Program-made: the position numbers and the translations under genes
The notes under the pieces: model-generated
Seen by the model: only the letters and a program-made list of their open reading frames with translations
Told to the model about the DNA's origin: nothing
Databases searched by the model: none
Shown here: one piece after another, positions 13,880 to 25,151 of the stretch
Layout of the letters: every line of letters begins with the position of its first letter
Position numbering within the stretch: position 1 is the first letter of the stretch
Assembly: GCA_032173965.1 (NCBI GenBank)
Contig: CM063289.1
Span: 28,607,690-28,671,689 of the forward strand
Source of the DNA: Sitta carolinensis
Taxonomy: Eukaryota > Chordata > Aves > Passeriformes > Sittidae
DNA length: 64,000 nt
Direction of reading: 5' to 3'

Positions 13880-16800
13880 AAGAAGGAATTAGTGAGGTGG
13901 TGTTACTACTTTCTGTGTTTTGCAGCATATGATTTAGGGTTTTTTCATCTATTTTCACAGTGCAGCCAACTGTCCCAATCTTTGTGTCCCCTGGAGCTGT
14001 AGGGCCTGAAAGTAGTGTGGCCTGTAATTCTCTGGATCTTCTTCCTTGATAAAATTTCCAGTCAGCAGTGGTCCCCTTTGTCTAGGGAGGGTTTGTTGGA
14101 GGTTCCAGTCAGTGGAGGTGCAGCTCTTTCAGTGCTCAGGAGTGACTCTCATTAACTCTGGAGTGCAGAGAGCCCCCAGCTCAGTGATTCCTCTTTGTGG
14201 TCCTGCACTCATGACCTGAGGAGTCCTGCCTGCAGTTTTCTCCTGAGAGAGACTTTATTTACCCTCCTCCTCTGCTGCCAGGGCCTGCACCAGCCTGCTG
14301 GGTGAGCAGCATCAGGAGATGGGACTCCAGGGGATTCATATTTATTTCCTGATCAGTGTTACCTCAGTCATACCCATTTTCATGGCTGGACTCGACAATC
14401 TTAGATCTTTTCCTCCCTTAATGATTCTGTGATCTTCTTGCCCTCACACATCTTAGACTCCTGCAGAGTATTTTCATAATATTCTTCTGGTTTCCTGTAC
14501 CTGAACATGCTGCAGTTTCCTCTTTGGGCACTGCAGAAGCTTCATCAGAACTTTTGTCTTGGGTGTAAAGACCTGATAGCTGGAGTTCTGAAAAGGCATT
14601 TTTTTAACAAAAGGCATTCAGACACATGGGGCAGGTCACAAAGGCATGGGCTGCTCTAGGTTTTAGCTGACTTTGGAACCAAGGCTGGAGGTCTTTCCAG
14701 AATTTTCAATTCCCCCACAGATTTCTGGGCTCCTCTACAGGAACTTCTGGGTGAATTTATACAGCTTGTGTTAAAGTCAGCATAAATTATCCTTATGCCT
14801 TGTAGTTTCTAAGATATGTAGATGTAATAGAGGATTCTAAATTACGGCTGTCAATGAATAGCAATTTTGCTGTGATTGTTGAAGATCTGTCAGTATTAAA
14901 GACAACCTGGAAACGAGAGAAATGTAGCAGTTCCTGTACTCCATTCTGTTTTACTTTTCTGTCCAAGCCTTGTAACCAGACATCCTTTGTTGTGACTTTT
15001 GCATGTTCCCAGAAATAGGAAGCCAGAACAGAGGTGGTTGAGTAGCTGAGAGTTGAGGTTCTCAAAGCATTGTTTTGCTATGACAGAGGCTGGGAAAGAG
15101 CAACACTTTGTCTGTCCTGTGTCACTTAACCAGTTGGTTTTTTTTACTGTGGAACTTCTATGCATATTTTACTCCTGCAGAAATACGATGCATGAGATTT
15201 CACCTTGGAACAGAATTTAATGGCCAAGTTTAAATTCCAAAAATAGGTGCTTATTTTGGATGTGGTGATGGGCACTTCATTATAATGGTGCTAAAGTAAA
15301 TACTGCTAATTTAAGGCTTCTACTAAACTCTGGAAATGCTTTTAGAAGTTTAATGTAAAAGGTATGTTTTATAAAACACGTATTACTTCCCTTTAAGCCC
15401 AGTTGTGTGAAATTCTTACTAAATTGTGTTTCCTGGGGAGGTATTAAATAGTAATTCTGGCCAGGCAAAGCCATGTTTAAGCAGTTCTGGTACAAAGGCA
15501 ATGGGGTTTGGGCTGCAGCGTGCACGAGGCCTGAAACTCTGCGCTAGCAGAGGGCAGGCAATGGATTTAACAGCTGCCTCTGCAGGCTGGGCAGAACTGC
15601 TCCATCCTGCCTTGCAGGGGAACTCAAACCCAGGGGGACAATGCTGGGAGTCAGGAGCTTAAGAGATGTCTGGGGAAAAAACCCCAGCAGAAGAGCAGGT
15701 AAAGGTGGGGCTTAAATGAAGAGCACAGCACACACCCTTGTGTAGTAACTTTGTGAGAGCAGGAGGAAGCTGCAAGGAAAAAAAGATCCCAGTTTTGAAG
15801 AAGCTGTCAGTTGTGACCAGAAAAGATGATTTTTACAATACGTTTGTGATTTGTTCTTCATGCTTGCTAATTAGAAATTGAAAACTGCCTGGAAGCACAG
15901 GCAGAAGGACAGGCTAAATATGCTGAAAAGTTGTTGCTTATGAAAGCTGTCCCTGGGAAGTGTTTTCATTTCTGAGGCCTTGCACATTATAGAAGACATG
16001 GTACATATGTCAGGTCATGAGGAATTCAGCTGGATGAGAGACTAGAAAGAAATTTCCTATTAGCTGCCATGTGGAAAAAGCTGTTTGGGGAAAAAGGAAC
16101 ATTGTAAGTGAATTGAGTGATGCCACTGGAATTGAATATATTCAATCCAAATCCCTTCAGCCCACATTTCCACAGTTCTACGGAAGTTACAAGCAGAGAC
16201 TTCAAAGTGCATTTGAAAGAAAGAAAGGGGAAAACTTCAAATGGAGATGTGCATCAGCACCTGCTCTGAACAACTCGTAGATTTTGGTAGTGTATTTTGG
16301 AAGTGACAGAAAAGTCTGTATTCAGCCAGCTGAACACAGCTTACAGTTGCTGAACTGAACTTCGAGCTTGACCCTGAAATTCATTACTCCTGGTGAACCT
16401 TAAAATCTATATTGGGCTGCACAGGGGAGTACAGGTGCTTAGGTCCTGTGTGTTCACACTGTTGTAACTGTGATAGCAGAAAAAGAGACCCAGGGATTTC
16501 TGTCCCTCTGTCTTTCTGCAGATGGAGGGAGCAGAAGAATGCACTGGTGTTCTGGTTTTGATGCAGTTGAGAAGTAAAGACAGTGGTCAGCCTGTGCTTG
16601 ATAATAAGTCACATATTAGAAACTTTAATTTGCAATGAAGTTATAAAACCTTAACTAGCAGTTGAGAATTTTAGGACAATTTGTCTTCCGTTATTTTTTA
16701 ACGAGATAGTTTATTTCAGAGACAACTGTGGGCTGTATTTACAAACCCGAGTTTTTAATCTTTGTGGGGTGTGGTTTTGGTAGCAGAAAATAGCTATCAG

Positions 16801-19800
16801 GATTGCTGGAATTCTCGGATATGTATCTGCTTGAGCCTGTAGGTTGAAAATCCTCTGGATTTTTCCAAGTGACACCTCAGTTGTTAGTTCTGAGCAGTGT
16901 GGTTTCTCAGTGTAGATCAGACAGATTTTGCCTGTCTGGCATGGCTAAAAGTGAGCTTTGTTGTCGTAGAAGTAAACTTCAACCTTTGTTTTTATTGAGT
17001 GGAAAACTTCAAAGTTACAGAAGTGTGTAATGAGGATTGTATTGCAGAGCTTTATCTTTGCAGTCTGCGAAGGTGTTGAAAGCAGAGGCAGCTTGACAGT
17101 GCCATTTGTGCAGGCTTTTGCTCCTAGGTGGGCTCTGAGCTCCTCGTGGTGTCCTCACAATCCCTCCCCTTTAGGTATTTTACTCACTGCTCGTGTGCAA
17201 AACGTGAGCTTGTGCTTCACATCCCCAATTTCAGGGCGGCGCAGCAGCAATGCCGAGTGCTCTGTGCCTTGTCTAGACATCTGACAAACCACTGCAGCCA
17301 TTCAGGGGGGGGAAAAAAAAACAGTTTTTGGTAATTCAGCCCCCAGATGCTGCTGCTGTCGCTGCTGGATGGAATTTGCTGTAGAGCTTGATTCTTACCA
17401 GTTACACATTGCTCCAGCGTGGAACTTTATATGTGAGCTGAGCTTCTGGCTGAGGTCAAATGCAGGGCAGCCAGTCATTTTCTGCTGTCTAGCTCTGTCA
17501 AATTGTCTTACAGGACTGTAACCAACTGCCTTGGTTGCATAAGTAAGAAAGCTGAAAAGATATAAATGTCAAGATACCAAGTTCCCACGGAAGACTGGTT
17601 TAGAACTGGAGCTTATATTAAAGCTCATGTTACTTACTGGCCTAATTAAAGTAGACAAGGCTTTATACCTGCCAAATGTATAAATAAAGTCTGTGCCTGC
17701 ATTGTGCTGACACAGCCCCTCGATAACAGCAATATCTTGTCAGGTGTTTTCCTTCTTGAGGGGGCTCATTTGGGTGGGAGATGATGTTTCTCTGGAGTGG
17801 GAAGCGTTTTTACGGCAGCAAACGATGAAGCCGTGTGAAATTTGTTTTGCAGCCTGAAAGAATGATTTATTTACAGTACTGCGTGGTACAGAACTCACAT
17901 CTCATCACCAAGCATCACCTCTTCTGCCTCTCAAGCTGAATAAATCACACTTTTACAGGAGCTGACGTTTTGCATTGTTTTCCTAAGAAAGACATTTTTG
18001 ATTTGTGCTGTTCGATAGACTCAGCTTAATACACTTCCCTTTGGGGGATTATTCCTTCTAATCTTTTATTTACACTGAGTTTTTATTGGAGTATTTAGAA
18101 GTAAATGTACTTCTGAGTGTACAATATGCTTGTAAATTTAATATTCACTTTCATATTTAGGAAGAGTCCCACTCCCTCCAGCACATGAGCTGAAATCCAA
18201 GTGGGAAAACCTGCTGGGACCAGAATACGAAGTTATGGTATGTTTTATTTCAATAAACTACATTCATGAATGTTATTTCTTTAAATTACAGATCTGTGAG
18301 CTTAGCATTGCAGGCTGTTTATAGAACAGTTCAGTGTTTGGAACAGATCAGTAACATCAGTTTTTCTTTCCTGTAACATCAGGGCTGAAATGTATGTTAT
18401 AATGAGTTGGGGGATTTGTTTCCCTTTAATTTTATTCTGTTTATATAGATACTATTGTCATACAAATACGAGACAGGAACAGTGATTTAAAGAAATCAGC
18501 TGTCCTGTTAAATCTGCATCACAGTAGCCACTTAAAATATATGGCATTTTTATTATTTCATTCATGATCTGTTTGTTTTACTGGGCACTGAATTTAAAAA
18601 AAAAAGGCTCAGGATAGAGCTTCTGTTTTCAGAAGAATCTTACCATTTTATCTGAAGAATGAAAGAATGATTTTCAAACATGCTGGGAAAATACAAAGCA
18701 ATTCTCAGTAGTATAACTTTGTGGTGCCAGTGTCTAGTAGATATTTCTTCACTTCATATTAAATAATTGCCTAGCAAAAGATTGTTTTGATGAATTGTCA
18801 TGAGGAGTTGATGGAAATTGTAATTCACTTGTGCTGGGTAATCTAGTGAGTACAGATAAAAGACTCCGGACAGAATTCTTTCCGAAGCCTTAAAAAATTC
18901 TCACCACCACCAAGAAAATGCCCTGTTTGTCTTTGCAATGCTTGTCCAGTTGATTTAGAGACACTTGTTTTTACTACTTGGAGTAGCCATCGTTCCAGTC
19001 ACTCGCTGGGAGATTTAAAGTAGCTTTAAGAATTGCCTGGAGAATCTGGCTCCCCTTCTTTCCATTAGCACTCCTTTAAGATCTGGAGCTCGTGTGAGAT
19101 TATGTACATGGTGCAATAAATCTGTTTGGCTGCCCACTTCAGTTGCTGGGTATTCCCACCCTTACATTTCCAGGGGCTGATATTGCCTCCCTGAGCACTA
19201 TCACACTTCCCACAGAGGATGAAATCCTGCTTAGCTGGTCAATCCAACCATTCCCAATCCTTCTCCAGCCGCCGCCGGTGAAATGTCAGCAGTGGAAATG
19301 TTAACGATGGGGCCTCTCAAATAATAGAAGGGAACTCTCCTGGCACCCCCTTTTGAAAGTCATATTTTTGGTTCTGGTTGCCTGTGCCTCCCCCCTGTGT
19401 TCAGCAGCAGTGTCCAGTTTGAGTCCAGCCCGTGGCACCCCAGTCCCTGTCACACCATCCTCACTCAGCCCCCAGAACTCACCCCAGAGGTGCCTGCAGG
19501 ATTCTCTCAGGAGGATTTGTCTTCAGAGGAAAGAGCTGTTTGAAGAGAGGGGTTGGTGGTCCTGGTGGCTTCTGTGCTGCTGATCCTTAGTGGTGCCAGT
19601 GGAAGGAGCTGGGATCCCGAGCAGGGACCGTGTGGCTGTGGTGTTACCAGTCATAAATTCATTTAGTTACATGAAATGGGTTCTATCTGTCAGGAAAAAC
19701 ACCCTGAGTACTGGAAAACAACATGCTGGAAGCCCTGTTTAAAATTAATCTAAAAGAAAAGTCTAATCTTTATTAAACTAGAAGTTTTCAAAGAAAAGTT

Positions 19801-20752
19801 ACCTGATTTTTTGCAAGGCTCTGGATTTTTCAGATATACCAAGTGCAGCTTGCCTTTCAACAGTGTCCCAAATTCTAGCCCTGGGCTGTAGATTGGAACT
19901 AAATGATCTTTAATGTCTCTTCCAACCCAAACCATTCTATGATTTTGTCTTAATTACATTTAAAATTGGAGTAAACAACCTTCTAAGGTTACAGATAAAT
20001 CTGTTATGTTAAGGAGGGACAATACAAGAAAACTGGTGGTGAGCACAGTCATTTTACTAATCTTAAAAAAAGACACCAAGAGGATTTCCTGTGCCTGGTT
20101 TAAATAACCCACTTTCCATTCCCATTTGGTAATTCAAGTTATGTATTTCAAGCCATGTGAGCAGCAGGAGCTGGTGGGTTAGTCTGGGTGGGAGATGGCT
20201 GCACTATAGCCCGAGGTAACAACTTAAGCTGTCATACTTTCAAATTCTGATTGGCAAGTCCGTGTGGGTATTTGTGTCAAACATAATGGCATTTTGTGCT
20301 TACACAGGATTACTGAACTTGACTAAAATTGGCATTTGGGCTCGGGGAATAGGATAATATTGGAGCCTGCTAATAGTGCATAATCACCACATTCCTACTT
20401 GTAAATGTTCTGTGCCTGAAAGATTTTTCTAACATTTGTTTAAAATTATTTTGCATCAATGTGACATTGTTTAAGTATGGTGTGTTTTGCTCGTGAGTTG
20501 GATTTTTTTTTTTTGCCAGAATTTCATCGTTCTGCTAAAGTCTTTATTGTACTGCTGTTGAAAAATGTTCTGATGTCCAATTTTTAGGTTGTGAATGTGG
20601 ATATGCCTTTTAAAGATGATTCAGAGCTCCAGAAGTACTCAAAGGTAAGGCTTACATGGTGGTTTCCTTCTGGGTATATCTTGGCAGAGTAATCCTGGGA
20701 GGGCATGACACAGTTCCAGATGTGTTTCAGGAATTTAGTGGGTTTGTGGCTC

Positions 20753-20797
<45 letters not shown>

Positions 20798-23700
20798 AAA
20801 AAAAGCTGCCAATATTCTGCTTATCACCTGGACTGATCCAATACCTTTTCATGGCACAGGCAAATGAACTTTTTAACAGCTCATTACCAAACCCTCAAAC
20901 AACAAAAAACACCCTCAGACCATGCACATAAACCCTAAATTTTGGGGTTCTTAGTTGCACCGAATGGAGCAGAGGTTGAAACTCTGCTGAACAACTTTTT
21001 TGTCCCACAGAGGATTTTGCTGTAGTGATTCTGGCTCAGAGAAGGGGATGTGTAATTTTTTTAATTGTCAGATATTAAATTAATTTCACTTCTAAGAGAT
21101 TTTCAAGATACCTATGTTAATATTGTGGAAAAGAGGATTTTAGAGGCGATGCATTTATATATTTGTGGGGACACCTCAGTGGGGAAGGACCATAAAGTCA
21201 TGATCAGACATGGCTGTGAAGGAATACTGTGGATCAGTGGATTGCTCCTTTTATTTGAACATCCAGAATAATTTGGGAAGCAGGACAGTCAGTGTTTGAG
21301 CTCCAGCAATAAGAAGGCAGAAAATGTCCAGACTGAAGGAGCAGCTCCTGCTGGTCATCTCTTCTCCCCAGACTGCCATGATTTCTTCTGCCTTGTCTGG
21401 ATATCTAAAATCACTTTTATTCTACTTTTTCTAATATTAGCAGACTTTAGGCACTGTGGAGTTTCCCTAGAGAAAATTTACAAATTAGGGAGTCGCAGTG
21501 GGAAAAGGCTGACACAAAATCAGTGATTTCCCCTTGCAGAAAAAAGGATGTCAGTTTTAGTAACTACTTACAGAGGACACTTGATGGATATTTTTTCTAC
21601 CTCGAAGTAGTGTAGCTCCCAAAGGAGTAAGACAGCTGATCTTGTGGTGAGATTTTAGAGCAGTTAAGGAATTTATTTTATACCTTTGTTTATTTACATT
21701 TCTTTTATTTTTGTTTTGCTCCAACCCCATAGAAGAGGGGTTGGAACTGGATGATGTTTAAGGTCCCTTCCAACCCAAGCCATTCTGTGATTTGTTGACA
21801 GCTCACCTTTAGGGTGGTACTTCTCTCTGTATTTTTCCCATTAAGTTTATTTGAGAATACAGTTCTAACTGCCTTTTCCACCAGAGAGCAGACTGTTATT
21901 TTTTTTTTTTTTATTTGTGCAAAGAGTTTGTAAAGAGAAGATATGGACAGTTGTGCTGTAACACAAGTGAGGTCACTGTGAACATTTAATCATCTTACTG
22001 AGGGTTTGTCTCAATTTGGTGAGCTACTGAATTCTAAATCCGTTTTTATCGTGGTAGATAAAGATTCTTACTTAAATATTTACTTATATTTATCTTCTGG
22101 CAGCTGTTACCCATCCACACTCTGAGATTAGGAGTTGAGCTGGACACTTTTGATGGACATCATTATATATCATCCATTGCTTCAGATAGCCCAACTGCAG
22201 CCCTTGGTCTTCTGCAGCTGGAGGATGAACTTCTGGAGGTAAAAAACAAAACAGCACCCCCACAAAAATAAAAATTTGTATTTCCTGTTTGTTTTGCCTT
22301 CTTAAAATTCTTCTCTTCAGCTCTAGCTTGACTGCTGTGTGTGTAATAGAATTATTCCAGAGTTGTGCTTTGGTATTCACATTCATTTTCTTCCCTGTTC
22401 CCTTCCACATTTATGGACAAAATGTCAAATTCTTGTGACCTCTCAGTGACTTCATGGGTATTTTTTTCTGAAATGTTTTAACATGAGTATCAAGAGTTAC
22501 AAGGGCAGAGATAATATTTGTGTTGAGTTATTTGTAGCCCTGTGGCTCAGTCTTTTGCACAATTGGGCTTTAGATTTTGTGGTGGATAATCTTTCTGAGT
22601 ATTTGTCACCCCTAAAAAATTTACAACAGTCTTAGGAACAGTGGTTTCAGTTACACAATAAAACTTTTGTTGAGTGTTGAAAGATATTTGTGTGTATGGG
22701 CAAATACATCAGTTTGTTTAAATGTGTATAAAGAGGTATTGGGGCAGCATTGGAATTATCAGAACCAGACCTATTTTCTCAGGAAAAAAGTTATTTGATA
22801 AAATTCAAATAATTCCTGTTTTTGTGTGTGTGTACATGTATCCATTGGTATCTCTGCAAGTGAAAAGATATTAATTTCTTATTGCATGCTTACTCCTTGT
22901 GGAATATTTTGATATTTGAACCTTTTTTTAGTGGATGCAGAGAACATTTAATGGAAACAGAATTAGGCTTTCTGAAAGATTGATTTGTTAGGTGTACAGC
23001 TATTTTGCTTTTACTTCTTCACCCTGTAACATCAAAAATTCATACTGATATCACTAAGACCTAAAACATTTTCTTATTGCTTAATGGAGGAAATCTTGAT
23101 TCCTGAAGGAAGGGATTAATGGAATGCTGGAAGTGTCATTTAAATTGCTTGGCCACTAAACAAAAAAAAAAATTCTACAAAAAGCAATAATGCAGTGCTG
23201 TAGATAACTTAGGAAACTTTAATTGTGTATATTTAACAGTTTTATGTATTATTCTGTACCCAGAATCAAGCTCACAGGTATGTCCAGACCAAGTGAGTGT
23301 AAATCTTTTGCTACTCTGTAGTTGTGAAAAAAAAAACCCAACAAAATAAAAGTGTGCTCTGGGGCTAAAGCTGTAAGTGCCAGGTTTAGTCCAGACTGTT
23401 TTTGCAGCCAAGTTATAAATCCCCTTAAACAGGGGTTTGCAGTGGAAAAAGTGACAGCCCCATTCCCCAACAGGCAGCCTTACCTGGGCCTGATACCTTT
23501 GGGATTGAAATATGATCTGCAAGGATTTATTTATTTTTTTTTTTCAATATACAGTGAGGCTGAACCTTGATTATTTTTAATGGTGTGTTTGAATTACAAC
23601 AGACAGCACCATACCCCTCCCTTGCCCTTCACTCCAGCTAATTCCATTGTGTTCTTTTTTGGGGAGTAAATTGCTTTTTTGTGCCCTTTTGTTGTACAAT

Positions 23701-25061
23701 TTCCCTGCTGGCTGAGTGGGTGTAGGGCACCTTGCCTGCTCAGAGGCTGATTTCTGGCAGCTGCAGGAGGAGAAATGGGAGTCCCCAGGTCTGCTGGGGG
23801 GTGCACAGAAGCTCTTCCCATCCATCATGGGATGCTGAGAAGTGCTGGGAGCTTTCCACCAAACGCTGCCACTCTTCAGGCATTAAAAAATCCTTACGTG
23901 TAGATCCTTCTGCTTAAATAATTAACTAATGGATGAGCCTGATAGCTCAGCACTTGCTGTAATTCTTGCAGAAAAAGCCCAGAGCAGTTTGTCTTGCCGT
24001 GCTGGAGGCCAGCTCCACCACTCTCTGTTTTTCTGCTTGGCTGGGATTGTAGGGTGTGAGAGGAACTCTGAGTTTCCCAGCAGTACAAAATATATTTACA
24101 CTGCAAAAAGCACAAAATGGAGGGGAGGGAAATAGAAGTGATCAGGAAGCAAATGTTGGCTGAAATGGGATTGCTTGAATAAGATTGAATAAAAAAAAAA
24201 AAAATCAGGAGGTTTTTTGGTATTCACATTCATTTTCTTCCCTGTTCCCTCCCACATTTATGGACAAAATGTCAAATTCTTGTGACCTCTCAGTGACTTC
24301 ATGGGTATTTTTTCTGAAATGTTTTACACAAGTATCAAGAGTTACAAGGGCAGAGAGATAATATTTGTGTTGAGTTACTTGTTGAAAGGCTCTGCCTCAA
24401 GTGCACACGTACCAAGGTGTGTCCATGTCTGGTGAATGTTTCCATGCTCTGTTTTCTTGGATCAGATGTGGGTTCCTTTGCAGTGTGGGAATGGAGGGAA
24501 GTACTGAGGGTAATCCTCATTATCCCCACTTGCTGTGCCCTGGTTCCTGCTGTGGAGTGACTTGGATGAGGGTTCCCAGAGCAGTGGCTGCACTCCAGCA
24601 GTGTGGGCATTTGGTAGTGGGAGAGGCTTGAGGCAGCCTGAGAGAAGTCCCTGGAGCACACGAGGTGTTGGGATCGAGTGCAGAGCACTAACTGGGTTAA
24701 ACCCCTGCTCTTTTGGGGCTGCTCTGCTGGTTAACAGGTGATTTATGACACCTGCTGTCCTCCTGTTTAGGGACACCCCTGTGGTGCAAAGAGAGGAACC
24801 CTCAGGATATAAAGGTTATAAAATAGGTAAAAGAGGACAAATCACTTTTTTTTTTTTTTTTTTTCCTGCAGAAGTAGAATAACAGAGTGACAGAGTGGTT
24901 TGGGTTGGAAGGGACATTGAAGCCCATCCAGTTCCAGCCCTGCCATGGGCTGGGACACCTTTCCCCTGTCCCAGGGTGCTCCATGCCCTGTCCTGGGACA
25001 TTTCCAAGGATGGGACAGCTTCAAAAAAAGTTCAACTGCAGTATCCCATTTTTAAAGCACC

Positions 25062-25151
<90 letters not shown>

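Larger units (their letters stand above)
13634..18160 (+). other. PATJ: PATJ intron between exons 8 and 9
   Basis: Phase-1 intron of 4.53 kb. It contains an interrupted A tract (13841-13881) and a small CR1 tail (14388-14437). Mammalian PATJ has additional acidic linker coding sequence in this interval; I could not find a counterpart here. Confidence 0.75.
20645..22103 (+). other. PATJ: PATJ intron between exons 10 and 11
   Basis: Phase-0 intron of 1.46 kb with a 37-base A tract (from 20759) and a CR1 3' tail (21725-21793). Confidence 0.8.

Noticed and set aside
15875..15959. Possible extra exon in the PDZ3-PDZ4 linker (acceptor gctaattag, reading [20 protein letters not shown]).
   Set aside because: The acceptor is weak, no donor gives the phase needed to join exon 9, and the sequence does not match the known linker.
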